This document shows positions 22,066 to 33,122 of a stretch of DNA of 64,000 nt, in pieces (the stretch's first letter is position 1; each line of letters opens with the position of its first letter). The translations under genes were made by a program, and so were the position numbers. This stretch comes from Shinisaurus crocodilurus (taxonomy: Eukaryota > Chordata > Lepidosauria > Squamata > Shinisauridae): positions 125,120,402 to 125,184,401 of the forward strand of contig CM037877.1 in NCBI GenBank assembly GCA_021292165.1, written 5' to 3'. The notes beneath the pieces were generated by a model, which was not told the DNA's origin, did not search any database, and saw only the letters and a list, made by a program, of their open reading frames with translations.

Positions 22066-23640
22066 CGCTTCTAAAAAAGCCTTCCCTGGATCCCTTGGAC
22101 TTTAACAATTACAGACCAGTGTCAAATCTTCCATTTTTGGCAAGGTGATCGAGAGGGCAGTTGCCTTCCAACTCCAAGCAGTTTTGGATGACACTGATTT
22201 TCTAGACCCATTTCAAACTGGCTTCAAAGCAGGATACGGAGTTGAGACTGCTATGGTCGCCTTAGCAGATGATCTACGCCTGAGTACCGACAGGGGGAGT
22301 GTGTCCCTGTTGGTGCTTTTGGACCTCTCAGCGGCTTTCGATACCATAGACCATGGTATCCTTCTGGAACACCTGAGGGGACTGGGAATCGGGGGCACTG
22401 TGCTTCAGTGGTTCCGGTCCTACCTCTCGGGTAGGTTCCAGATGGTGATGCTTGGGGATAGCTGCTCCACCAAAAAGGAGCTGCTATGTGGCGTGCCACA
22501 AGGAGCTATTCTTTCCCCAATGCTATTTAATATCTACATGAAACCGCTGGGAGAGATCATCCGGGGGCATGGGGCGGGGTGCTATCAGTATGCTGATGAG
22601 ACCCAAATATATTTCTCTATGCCTTCGGCAACAGTGTCAGCTAAGGATAGTGTGTCTCCTCTGAATGAATGCCTGGAGGCAGTAATGGGCTGGATGAGGA
22701 AAAATAAACTGAAACTGAATCCAGACAAGACGGAGGTGCTTGCTGCCAAAGGCCACAATCTGGGTTTGGAGGTATGTCAACCAGTTCTGGATGGGGTTAC
22801 ACTCCCCCTGAAAGACTGTGTTCGCAGCTTGGGGGTGCTTCTAGATCCGTCGCTCCAAATGACATCTCAGATGGATGCGACGGCTAGGAGTGCCTATTAT
22901 CAGCTTCGGCTGATACGCCAGCTGCGCCCATTCCTAGAATCGGAGGACCTAAAGACAGTAGTGCACGCGCTGGTAACTTCGAGGCTCGACTTCTGCAATG
23001 CGCTGTACATAGGGCTACCTTTGTACCTAGTCCGGAAACTTCAACTAGTGCAAAATATGGCAGCCAGACTGGTTACTGGTACACCTAGGGGTGCTCACAT
23101 CACACCAGTTTTAAAAGCACTCCACTGGCTGCCAATCAGTTTCCGGGCGAAGTATAAAGTGTTGGTTATTACCTTGGTTTGGGTCCAGGCTACCTACGGG
23201 ATCGCCTTCTCCCATACAATCCACCCCGCACACTCAGGTCCTCTGGGAAGAATTTACTTCAGTCAGCCAAAACTAGGCTGACGGGTACTACCCAGAGGAC
23301 CTTTTCTTCTGCTGCTCCCAGATTATGGAATGGCCTGCCGGAGGAGATTCGTCAGCTCACCAGTCTTTTGGAATTTAAAAAAGCCATAAAGACTGATCTC
23401 TTCCGGCAGGCCTATCCGGCGGAATTTTAGGTTGCCTTTAAGATGTTTTTACGATGTTTTAATGATTTTAATGATGTTTTTATGATGTTTTTAATATGTT
23501 TTAAGATGTTTTAATAGTATGTATTGTGTATTTTATATTTTTGTTGTTCCCCGCCTCGATCTAGACGGAGAGGCGGGTAAGAAATAAAATTTATTATTAT
23601 TATTATTATTATTATTCCTTGCAGGAAAAAAGGCGGGGTA
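22066..23640 (+). mobile_element. L2 LINE, reverse-transcriptase region to 3' tail
   Basis: Begins with LDFNNYRPVSNLPF (frameshifted near 22140), continues through the 378-codon frame, then a second frame (TQRTFSSAAPRLWNGLPEEIRQ) to a stop at 23430. The 3' end reads GGCGGGTAAGAAATAAAATT and an ATT-repeat tail (23586-23617). It is 5'-truncated. Confidence 0.88.
22145..23281 (+). CDS. L2 reverse transcriptase, partial
   Basis: 378 codons of L2-clade reverse transcriptase, which copies LINE RNA at a nicked chromosomal target. Visible motifs: VLLDLSAAFDTIDH (about residues 57-70), LCGVPQGAILSPMLFNIYM (about 114-132), YADE (149-152), LNPDKTEVL, and RLDFCNALYIGLP followed by LQLVQNMAARLVT. The catalytic YADD is changed to YADE, so the second aspartate of the dyad is lost and the enzyme should be inactive. 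The Met at 22145 is not the real start: homology continues upstream out of frame. The last 30 or so residues are off-frame relative to L2. This is a dead copy, not a host gene. Confidence 0.88.
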   Translation: MIERAVAFQLQAVLDDTDFLDPFQTGFKAGYGVETAMVALADDLRLSTDRGSVSLLVLLDLSAAFDTIDHGILLEHLRGLGIGGTVLQWFRSYLSGRFQMVMLGDSCSTKKELLCGVPQGAILSPMLFNIYMKPLGEIIRGHGAGCYQYADETQIYFSMPSATVSAKDSVSPLNECLEAVMGWMRKNKLKLNPDKTEVLAAKGHNLGLEVCQPVLDGVTLPLKDCVRSLGVLLDPSLQMTSQMDATARSAYYQLRLIRQLRPFLESEDLKTVVHALVTSRLDFCNALYIGLPLYLVRKLQLVQNMAARLVTGTPRGAHITPVLKALHWLPISFRAKYKVLVITLVWVQATYGIAFSHTIHPAHSGPLGRIYFSQPKLG

Positions 23641-23690
23641 TAAATATAATAAATAAATAAATAAATAAAATAAAAAATAAATAAATAACG
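23586..23690 (+). repeat. (ATT)n and (AAAT)n microsatellites at LINE/SINE tails
   Basis: About ten ATT units end the L2 copy. They are followed by CCTTGCAGGAAAAAAGGCGGGGTATAAATATAATAAATAAATA, split here as a SINE-like tail with AAAT repeats. Confidence 0.85.
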
Positions 23691-23694
23691 CATA

Positions 23695-23916
23695 TCAGTA
23701 GCTTTCACTCCCATGCCCATTTAATATTGTAGAAATATATCCCCTTATTTCATCTTTTAATATGACTGCTGTATTTGTGGCATCGCTATCACTGTCCATG
23801 CTACAAGTGTCTTCAAATAATTCATCTTCTTTGTCTTCCTTGAGACTCGCTTTCACTGGCCTCAGGCAATCATTCATCATCCAATTAGTAGCTGGTGAGA
23901 TGGTTGGTGATACCAT
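23695..23916 (-). pseudogene. Possible hAT transposase C-terminal remnant
   Basis: A 73-codon minus frame with an acidic stretch (EDELFEDTCSMDSDSD) followed by ILKDEIRGYIS. Its shape is reminiscent of the region just before the C-terminal dimerisation domain of hAT/ZBED transposases. The match is weak. Confidence 0.3.
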
Positions 23917-24309
23917 GAATGCTTGCTGCCCAAGAAATGGTTACTAAAAAGCTCTCTATACATGAGGAAGCAAAGCACTGTTGACAGGAGTTTGACAATT
24001 GTGAAAACAAAGGAGGATCACGGTAATAACTATAGTTACAAAAACCCTAGGCCTCCGTGATCAAAATAAATCCAATAGTTCTTTAAACTTTACAAATTTC
24101 TATTCATTACAAATGAACATTAAATACAATGTATATACTTCAATTATTTCAATTTTACAATTTTTTCTCAAAACAATTATTTCAATTTTTTCAAAAGTCC
24201 TGGCTGTCCAGAATAAAGTCCTTCCTATAACCAGCGTTGTTTTTTCTTATTTCTTTTTTCTTCTTACCAAATGGTAAACAGACCACCAGGTTATATGTAA
24301 TTTTTGTTA

Positions 24310-24385
24310 CTTTGAGGTTATAGTCCTACAGGAAACCGGTTTGTATTCCCGTTTCGTTGTCTTCCTCAGGGATACTTCCTCAATG
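24310..24385 (-). ncRNA. Hammerhead-ribozyme-like motif, left arm
   Basis: Reverse-complement copy of the right-arm motif with the same core and stem III. Here stem I can extend: GAGG upstream can pair with CCTC downstream across an internal loop. Confidence 0.55.
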
Positions 24386-24805
24386 TTACTTTAAACATAA
24401 AATAATTTCTCCAATGTCCTGGACTGCTTACAGTTTCATATTTTGTTCTAAACATAAAGAAATTTATCATAACACAAATAAGCATTTTACAACAAGCTAA
24501 CCCCTGTTAGCAAACCTGCCTACCAGAGGCCCCTCCCCAAACTTACATTTCTTGTCAGCATACTGCTTTCTCATTCGCATGTTCATCCAGAGTCCTCTAG
24601 TGGTCAAACTTTCAATTACTTTTATACTCTTTTCTGGCTATTAACTCATTACATGTCCATTAACCCTTGCCATGACTTTTTCATACATCAGACATTAGCA
24701 GACCCCCAGTCATCATAAACAATATTAATTGAACAGCAAGTTCATTATAAAAGAAGAACAACCTTTGACACGTAGAAAAACAACATTGTACTCAAACCTC
24801 CCACC

Positions 24806-24952
24806 TCCTTTGGTACCATTACAAATAACATGACAATTCCAGATTTACATTAAGTCCCTGTGGGGCTTTAGTGTCCAAATTAAAGATCCAGAAGGCTTCC
24901 TTCCTTAACAGTTCCCTTTCAATACTCTCCCGACTGCCAGATTCAGCCACAT
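24806..24952 (-). pseudogene. C-terminal end of a Penelope-like polyprotein
   Basis: Minus-strand translation gives FKFAVLHVAESGSRESIERE and, shortly after, KEAFWIFNLDTKAPQGLNVN before a TAA stop. This matches the conserved FWIxxLxTxxPxGLN ending of the GIY-YIG endonuclease region in Penelope-like elements. Only about 49 codons remain and no catalytic domain is present. Confidence 0.8.
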
Positions 24953-25247
24953 GTAGCACTGCAAATTTAAATTCAGTGCTATCTGGATGGAACTGCCAGA
25001 AAAGAGTATAAAAGTAATTGAAAGTTTGACCACTAGAGGACTCTGGATGAACATGCGAATGAGAAAGCAGTATGCTGACAAGAAATGTAAGTTTGGGGAG
25101 GGGCCTCTGGTAGGCAGGTTTGCTAACAGGGGTTAGCTTGTTGTAAAATGCTTATTTGTGTTATGATAAATTTCTTTATGTTTAGAACAAAATATGAAAC
25201 TGTAAGCAGTCCAGGACATTGGAGAAATTATTTTATGTTTAAAGTAA

Positions 25248-25325
25248 CATTGAGGAAGTATCCCTGAGGAAGACAACGAAACGGGAATACAAACCGGTTT
25301 CCTGTAGGACGAAACGGGAATACCT
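25248..25325 (+). ncRNA. Hammerhead-ribozyme-like motif, right arm
   Basis: CTGAGGA at 25264-25270 (CUGANGA), seven bases, then GAAA at 25278-25281. ACGGGAA..TTTCCTGT can form a roughly 7-bp stem III closing on a UA cleavage site. Stem I is short (TCC:GGA). The usual stem II is replaced by an unpaired AGACAAC. This arm also has a repeated ACGAAACGGGAATAC just downstream that the other arm lacks. Confidence 0.55.
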
Positions 25326-25975
25326 CAAAGTAACAACAATTACATATAACCTGGTGGTCTGTTTACCATTTGGTAAGAAGAAAAAAGAAATAAGAAAAAA
25401 CAACGCTGGTTATAGGAAGGACTTTATTCTGGACAGCCAGGACTTTTGAAAAAATTGAAATAATTGTTTTGAGAAAAAATTGTAAAATTGAAATAATTGA
25501 AGTATATACATTGTATTTAATGTTCATTTGTAATGAATAGAAATTTGTAAAGTTTAAAGAACTATTGGATTTATTTTGATCACGGAGGCCTAGGCTTTTT
25601 GTAACAGGAGTTTGACAATGGCATTGTCATTAGTTTTGGATGCTAATATCTTAAGCTTCAACACACTTATTTGTATGAAATCATGTTTTATTTGGAAATG
25701 GTGCTTTATATCTTGTGATGTGAATCAAATGCTCATTTTAAAATAACAATAATTAGAAATGCCTTCACACCCACTCAACTTGTCTGGGTGGGGAAGGATA
25801 TTGCAGGGGGGGGAGAGCAGACTCCTGCCTTGTCTTTCTCCAGCTAACCTTGTTTGAATGTTGGACTGTCTACTGTCCTTGCCCTTGGAACTGACCTTGG
25901 CTATATCCTTGGAGCTCTGTCCTTGCACCACTGTAAGCTACACTTACAATATCTGACTGAAAGATGAATGGTCAG

Positions 25976-26150
25976 CCATCTTGTGTAGTTCATTGCAGCC
26001 CCTCCAGCCCCCTGAAAATGCTACATAGAAGGTCAGGGGACCCTGCTGAGGGGGGTGAGCTGTGGTGCAGAGTGGAGGGGAGTTTCCCAAAGATCAGGCA
26101 GAGGCACCTTCAACAGAAGGCAGATCCTGGGTCCAACCCTGGTTTGCAAT
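25976..26150. repeat. Second copy of the 8.2-kb MITE-like repeat
   Basis: CCCTCCAGCCCCCTGAAAAT through TCCTGGGTCCAACCC parallels 8263-8407. Confidence 0.5.
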
Positions 26151-26445
26151 ACAGGCTTGCCTAGTTCATAATGAATATTATTGTTCATAATAACAATAAT
26201 ATAGAATATTATGGATATTCATAATTCATATCTATATTATGAATCAAACACCATTTTCATTAGAAGCTCTTCCACATCTCAAAATGTGAAATGTGCAGAA
26301 TATGTGTATGTGTTTTGTAAATCTCCACCCCCCCCCCCCCAGTCACAGACAATCCTTAAACATTAGTATCAAGGGGGAATTGGCTTAACTCTGTTTAAGC
26401 AGTGACTCGTATCCAGGACTTGGACAATACGTGGCAATATGTATT

Positions 26446-26640
26446 TTTCTTTTCTTTTTTTTTTTTTTTAATTTTTTTTTAATTAAATTTTAAAACAATA
26501 CAAAGAAAATAACATACACACATAACTAATATTGTGCTCCCATCACCATGGGACCAAACAATCCAATAACTCTATAATTGTTCATTATTCCAAAAATACA
26601 ATATATCTTGACAGGGTAAACTCCCTTTCCCCCTTTTAAA
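26446..26640 (-). mobile_element. L1 3' end with poly(A) tail
   Basis: A poly(T) run at 26446-26471, then L1-like 3' sequence (minus strand), gives a short 5'-truncated insertion. Confidence 0.55.
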
Positions 26641-26838
26641 CTATTTTTCTTTATGTTTTTACATGTACATCTTGGCTGACTCCAAGGAGCTCAGGGTCCT
26701 CCGCACATTTATTGTCACAAAAAACCTATGAGGTGGGTCAGGCAGGCCCCAGTGAGCTTCATGAGTGAGTGGGGATTTTATCCTGGGCCTCCCTGGTCCC
26801 AGTCAGACGCTTTATCCACTGCACTACACGGGCTCTCA
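26641..26838 (-). mobile_element. tRNA-derived SINE
   Basis: In minus orientation it starts GAGAGCCCGTGTAGTGCAGTGG (split here), has a B-box-like region and a body ending in AAGATGTACATG. It resembles the SINE at 10888-11136 but is more diverged. Confidence 0.6.
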
Positions 26839-26958
26839 ATATGGTAAAATCAACATTATGAGTCCATTCAGAACACTTGAACCTTTTGACTGCATTCTTT
26901 CCTGCATTCTTCAATAGTGCTCATAGCAGCCAACCCAATTTTGAATCAAGCTGAGAGG
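26766..26958. repeat. 193-bp direct repeat, copy A
   Basis: Matches 28787-28984 at roughly 95% over its full length, covering a SINE head plus about 110 bases of flanking sequence (CAACATTATGAGTC..AATCAAGCTGAGAGG). Confidence 0.9.
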
Positions 26959-27689
26959 AATTTGTCCATGACTACCTGGGAGTGTGACCCTTGTGGGGAG
27001 GGTGCAGCCTCCCCACCCCAGCCTGTAAATGGTTCTCTAATGTGCTGCCAAAGTAAGTAATATTTGGCAAAGTGATATTTGACCATGCAGCACTTCAAGC
27101 TTAAGCCTCCTCCAGCAATTACAGCACAATTTTCCTGTTCAAATGTTGTCACCAGTAATGACTCTGCAGCCCAGTGAAGCATCTCTGATTAGATTTTCAA
27201 TGTTGTTACACATCAAGCCATTTTATACAATACACTTTCCATACTAAATATAAAGTGTTGCTATTCAGCATTTTTAACAAGCATGTTCTGCAAGGTGGAT
27301 AGAACAAAGGTGTGAGAGCATGCATCTCCATTTCCTAAACTAGGTAGGACTGAGGGAGGCAGAAAGAGGCATATAAGACTGCTAAGCCTCTCAAAAATGA
27401 TGTTTAAATATATCATCATTTTAAAGTATACTCCAGTTCGTATTTTCTTTCTTTTTCACACTGTCACTGTCAGTGGTAAATTTTGAGGTGCAAGTGCTCA
27501 TCATGGCAGTCCCCAGGAGAGTCCCAAGATTCTAGCAGCCATGTCAACAAACCAGTTCTAGTAGTTTTCATCTCAACCAGGAGTAGGTCTTTCAATTGCC
27601 TATTTAAGACCAAGCTGTTGGTGTGTGAAGCAAAATTAGCTTGCTGTGATGCTTATGTTTTGATTATGTTGCAGTGGTTTTTTTACTGC

Positions 27690-28135
27690 TTATCTGGAAA
27701 GTTCCCAGACAGGATAAACCAGGACATGGCTGTCTGTGTTTACGAAGCTATTCTTACCTGCAGCCTTGCTAGGCATGAGAATGCTAGGCGTGATGTAAAT
27801 CAGCTGATGACGTGTAGTGGCCAGGCTTCGGCCATACGTATCATGCTTTTATGGCTTTGAGCTGCACATGCTTTTGCTGAGCTGGATGTACATTCAAGGC
27901 TTTGTACTCTGCACATGGACTCTGTATATGGAATGTACAGTAGATGTAACCTGTAGTGACAGTTTGTTATAAGTTAATAAAACAGTTAGAATAGAACCGT
28001 TTTGACTACAGTGTGATTCCTCAGTCCTGAAATGAAATGCAACTGGGAAGGCTGAAGCTGACTGCTGCGTGGGGGAGAGCTCTGCTGTGGAAGGTCGAAG
28101 ATTCATTTAGTTCTGGCTAGCACACAGACCAACAT
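27690..28135 (+). mobile_element. Solo-LTR-like repeat, copy 1
   Basis: Shares ordered blocks with 56440-56960: TGATGACGTG, TACTCTGCACATGGACT, an AATAAA polyadenylation signal, AGAAC near the following splice-like region, and TAGCACACAGA at the far end. The order suggests an old LTR plus some internal sequence. No gag or pol was seen, so the class is tentative. Confidence 0.4.
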
Positions 28136-28786
28136 TTTACACCAAACCCAAGACAAGCCACCCTCAAATACTTTGCATTACAACAGGGAACAATATAGTG
28201 ATTGTGGGAAAATTGTTTCCTCCCAGCTACTGTGAGACTTCCAGCTAAGCTCAGAGGGAGCAAGGAAGTCTGAATGGGGTGACAGATGATGTCAGCATCC
28301 CTGCTAATAAAAAAGTATTGGTGCTGTGTCCCTGCAAGCCTTGGTTCCACTACGCTACTGATGTGCGTGTGTGCAAATCTTGGAGATATGCTGCCACTAA
28401 TGAATCTCCAGGGATACACATGCATATGATGAGTGCTACTATGCCAGAAGAAGGACCAAAAACGGGTGGCATTTTGTGAGGGTATGTGTGTCAAGGGAAC
28501 AGTGGGACCTAGTCAGCATCTTAAGCGCCATCAGACCTTACTCCTAGCCCCAATGGTGGTTTAACATTACTCTGGCAAAGAGGTGATATAATCAAAAGAC
28601 ATTAAACCCAATGTGGAGCCAAAAATCCCTCCCCCTCACCTCCCTCCCACTCTGCCCATTCAGCTATCCTGGAGGATAGGACTGCATCTATCATAGCACA
28701 CCCAGTGTATATAAATTCCTGACAGGGAAACCATGTCTCAGATGAAAGAGTGTGTTAACATGGTGCCCTAACCCTCTGCCCCACTC
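28135..28786. other. Intronic sequence, no clear element
   Basis: Mixed-composition sequence with open frames up to 125 codons on both strands and no recognisable domain; nothing here is supported as a gene. Confidence 0.4.
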
Positions 28787-28984
28787 TGAGTGGGGATTTT
28801 ATCCTGGGCTTCCCTGGTCCCAGTCAGACGCTTTAGCCACTGCACTACACTGGCTCTCAATATGGTAAAATCAACATTATGAGTCAATTCAGAACACTTG
28901 AACCTTTTGACTTCCCCCCCTTCTTTCCTGCATTCTTCAATAGTGCTCATAGCGGCCAACCCAATTTTGAATCAAGCTGAGAGG
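28787..28984. repeat. 198-bp direct repeat, copy B
   Basis: Second copy of 26766-26958 with a C-rich expansion (TTCCCCCCCTT) where copy A has GCA. Confidence 0.9.
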
Positions 28985-29344
28985 TACTTATTACAGAATG
29001 GGGAACTTTGGGGATAGGTGCTGAGATTAGAGGACACCTCAAGGCTAAACAGAAGGGAGCACTTTGCACAAGCAGACAAGGCTGAGAGCAGATTACTAAG
29101 ACTTATCTTCTCAGGCACCAATGGAAGATTTCTTCCCAATGCAAATAGCACCTTCAGAGGAGGACTTTCCTCAGGACCACAACAGGGAAGGGAAGGGTTA
29201 AATTATCCCTCCACACCTGCTGTGATACCAATAGTTATCAGCCCCTCCCACCAGCATACACTATTCACATTTTTTAAAACAAAAACTGCACACTAAATGC
29301 AAAGACACACTTAACATTAGGTCTTGTTTGGCTGTCAGAACCCT

Positions 29345-29420
29345 TACAGCAGCCTTCATCCTGTTGCCCTCCAGATATGTGAGATTACAACAGCCATCAT
29401 TCCCAGTCAGCATGGCCACT
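29345..29420. mobile_element. hAT MITE fragment
   Basis: TGTTGCCCTCCAGATATGTG followed by ACAACAGCCATCATTCCCAG and CAGCATGGCCA matches a common vertebrate-style hAT MITE, similar to the ACTACAGCTCCCAGCATCCC segment at 1848. Confidence 0.5.
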
Positions 29421-29479
29421 CAGCCACCTTGCCAAATAAGGTGGATTCAACACATTGCTCAGGTTCATGTTTGCTTTTA

Positions 29480-32250
29480 GAATCACAGAGTTGGAAGGGG
29501 TCACTCGGGCCATCAAGTCCAACCCCTGCTCAGTGCAAGAATCCAGATTAAAGCATTCTTGACAGATGGCTGTCCAGTCTCTGCTTGAATGCCTCCAGTG
29601 ACAGAGAGCCCACCACCTTCCTAGGCAGTTGGTTCCATTGTCTGACTTAGGAAGTTTTTCCTGAAGATCAGCCAAAATCTGACTTCCTGTAACTTAAGTC
29701 CATTATTTCGTGCCCTGCAGTCTTGGATGACAGAGAACAGGTTGTAGCCTACTTCTGTGTGACAACTCTTTAGGTAATTGAATAGTGATATCATATACCC
29801 CTTCAGTCTTCTCTTCTCAAGGCTAAACATACCCAGTTCCTTCTATCTTTTCTCATAGGAGCCCCCTGATCATCTTTGTTGCCCTTCTCTGAACTCATTC
29901 CAATTTATCTGAATCATTCTTAAAGCATGGTGTCCAGAACTGGACACAATATTCGAGGTGAGGTGTGACCAGCACAGAATAGAATGGAACTATTAACTCC
30001 CATGATTTGGAAACTATACTTCCATCGATGCAACCTAAATTTGTATTTGCCTTCTTTGCAGCCACATCACACTGCTGACTCATATTCAGCTTGTGCTTGA
30101 CTACAACTCCAAGATCCTTTTCACATGTACTGTACTGTTGCCAAGCCAGGTATTCCCCATGTTATATCTGTGCATTTGACTTCTTTTTACCCTAAATGAA
30201 GAGCTTTGCACTTGTCCATTAAATTTTATTATTATTTTCTGCCCAATTTTCTAACCTATCAAGATCATTTTGAATTTTGTTTCTGTCTCCTAAGGTATTA
30301 GCTATCCCACCTAATTTTGTGTCATCTGCACATTTGATAAGCATTCCCCATACATCTTTCCCCAAGTCATTAATAAAAATGTTGAAGAGTACAGGGACCA
30401 GGACCAAACACTGTGGCACCCCACTCGATATCTCCTTCCAGTTTGATGAGGAACCACTGATGAGCAATCTGTGAGTATAGTTCTCCAGCCAGCTGTAGAT
30501 CCACCTAGTAGTAGTGCCATCCAGCCCAGACTTGCAAAGTATCAAGGGACACTTTGTCAAATGACTTGCTGAAGTCAAGATATATTGTATTCACAGCATT
30601 TCCATGGTACTAATGAAGTTACCTGATCAAAAAATGAAATAAGATTAATCTAGTAGGACTTGTTCTAGACAAATCCATTTGGCTTCCAATGATCATTGCA
30701 TTAGTGTCAAGGTGCCTACAGATCGAGTGCTTTATAATCTGCTTCCCAGGTATTGATGTCAGAAAGACTGGTCTATTCCCTGTATCTTCCTTTTTTTGAA
30801 GATAGAGACAACATTTCTATCTTCAGTCCTCCGATACTTCACCTGTTTCCAGGATTTCTCAAAAATAAATAATAGAGGTCTCGAGAGTCCATCTGCTAGC
30901 TCCTTCAATACCCTAGGATGCAATTCATCTGGACCTGGGGACTTGAACTCATTTAAGGTGCTTAGATATTCCCTGACCATCTCTCTGTCAACCTCAAGCT
31001 GCACTCCTACCACTTTAGCTTGTTAGTGACATATGCCAGATGGAATCTTCTCTTTTGGGAGAAGATTGATCCGAAATAGCAGTTTGGCCTTTTCTTTGTC
31101 ACCTGTCAGCATTTTGCCATCTTTGCTGAGCAGCTGGTCTGCCATTACTTTTGCCCTTGTTTTACTTTGAACATATCTGAAGAAGCCCTTTTTGTTATTC
31201 TAAGCATCCCTCACCAACCTCAGCTGATTCTGAGATTTAGCCTTCCTGACACAATCTCTGCAATTCCAGGCTATCTTTTTGTACACTTCCTTAGTGGCTT
31301 CTTCTGTTGTCTTTCTCCCCCGCAACTCATTGGGATCGTTTCTACTAGTGCCTTTAGTATCTCCTTTTTTAGGAACTCCCCTCCCTCTTGAACTCTTCCT
31401 GTTAGGTTTTCCTGCCATGGAATCCTACTTATCATTGCTTTGAGTGTTTTAAAATCAGCTTTCCTGAAGTCCAAGGTACACATTTGGGTACACTCAGCTT
31501 TAGTTTTTCTTAAAATCAAGAACTTGAGCATTACATAATCACTTTCCCCCAAAGTTCATGCTACTTTTACCTCATCAACTAACTCTTCCCTATTGGTCAG
31601 AACCAAGTCAAGGATGGCTGATCCCCTTGTTATTTCCTCCATCCTCTGAAGGAGAAAGTTGTCAAAAGGCAAGTCAGGAATTTCCTGGAGAAACCCTGCT
31701 TGACAGAGTTTGTCTCCCAACAGATATCAAAACAATTAAAGATCCCTATTAGTACTACTTCATGCTTCCCTGACATATCTGCAATTTGCTTTGGAAAGCA
31801 TCATCCACATCTTCTCCTTGGCAGAATCATAGAATCATAGAAAAGTAGAGTTGGAAGGGGCCTACAAGGCCATCGAGTCCAACCCCCTGCTCAATGCAGG
31901 AATCCAGGTCAAAGCATCCCTGACAGATGGCCGTCCAGCTGCACCTTGAATGCCTCCAGAGTGGGAGACTCCAATATTGTTATTATTCTTTCCTCCATAT
32001 ATTTTAAACCAGATGCTTTCAACAGGGCCACTATCTTCATTCTCCTGAATGTACACAGTGCAGGTGTGTACATTTCAAACAAATAGTGCAACTTCCCCCC
32101 GCCCCTTTCTGTTCTTTTTTAACAAGTTATATCCTTCAGTTGCTGTATTCTAGTCATGGAAATCATTCCACCAAGTCTCAGTAATACCTATTAAGTCATA
32201 TGTACCTTCTTGAATCAATAATTAAAGCTCATCCTGTTTTGTGGTGTTGT
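29480..32250 (-). mobile_element. Old CR1 LINE, endonuclease to 3' end, degenerate
   Basis: From its 3' end (29480) the minus strand reads [99 protein letters not shown] and endonuclease pieces up to about 32250. FADD has become CADD and many frames are broken, so it is older than the copy at 60.6 kb. A younger CR1 tail has inserted at 31824-31972. Confidence 0.85.
31824..31972 (-). mobile_element. Short CR1 3' end inserted in an older CR1
   Basis: AGAATCATAGAATCATAGAA marks the octamer-repeat 3' end typical of CR1, followed by the conserved terminal 130 bases. It splits the older copy's endonuclease region. Confidence 0.85.
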
Positions 32251-32690
32251 TTTCTTTTAATTTCCCATACTCTGAGCACTTATATAAAGACATTGAAAGC
32301 CATAAACTTTATTCTCCAATGACTTCCCTGGAGTTTTATTAAGAGGTTTAACAGGCCCCACTACAGCTGCTCTCCCAGTTCCTGCTACAGTGCATGAACC
32401 CTTCTCTGTAGTCCTTGTATGTATTTCAGGCCCAAGTAGGAACAAATTTAACTTGGATAGATGTGCCCATTCTACTGCATGAATTCTGTAGCTGGCATAT
32501 TCCAAAATGGCTGATGCACGAATGGGGATATGCAATAACTCATGAACAAATACATGCAGAAAGCTCATTTTGGTGGCAATATTATATACATATGTATATA
32601 CATATACATATATTTAAGATGGGTAGAAAAACTGTTACTCGTCGCCCACCTGAATGGTCTAGTGCCAGACTGGGGCACAAGTGACGTTAT
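32251..32690. other. Intronic sequence, possibly 5' flank of the old CR1
   Basis: No domain was found. A short (ATAC)n-rich tract lies at 32582-32612. Confidence 0.35.
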
Positions 32691-33122
32691 CGGTTATTGA
32701 TAACAAAGCAAGTTTAGGACAGACCTCTAGATTAATACCAATAATTTCCGATATTTCTGTAAAAACCTCTCGCCAAAATTCCAGAACATTTTTACAACTC
32801 CACCACATGTGAGCATATGTACCTATTTCCTGACATCCTCTCCAGCAAAGTGCAGAGCAATTGTTATCTATTCTATTTAATCTTACTGGAGTTAGGTACC
32901 ATCTCCATATTATTTTATAGAAATTCTCCTTTATCCTAGTTGACATAACTTTCACAATCCATCTATCCCATATATTGTTCCGGTCCACCTTCGAGGTCAC
33001 CTCTTCAAATTCATTATCCCATACTGTCTTAAGATGGTCATCTTGTTCTTCTGCTTTTTTAATCAGTCTGTATAAATCCCTTGTTATACCTCTTGTAGAC
33101 GCGTTCACTTCTAATAATATTT
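32690..33122 (-). mobile_element. L1 ORF2 C-terminal fragment
   Basis: Minus-strand translation includes WDRWIVKVMSTRIKENFYKI and LCWRGCQEIGTYAHMWWSCK. The CW..C..GTYxHMWWxC pattern is the cysteine-rich C-terminus of vertebrate L1 ORF2. Confidence 0.85.

Larger units (their letters stand above)
24000..25603 (-). mobile_element. Penelope-like retroelement with inverted terminal copies
   Basis: A 16-bp target duplication ACAGGAGTTTGACAAT lies at 23984-23999 and 25604-25619. Arms 24037-24637 and 24995-25603 are about 600-bp inverted repeats at high identity. The 357-bp centre encodes, on the minus strand, the end of a Penelope-type protein. Each arm carries a hammerhead-like motif, as known for Penelope-like pLTRs. 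Most of the reverse transcriptase is missing. Confidence 0.85.
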
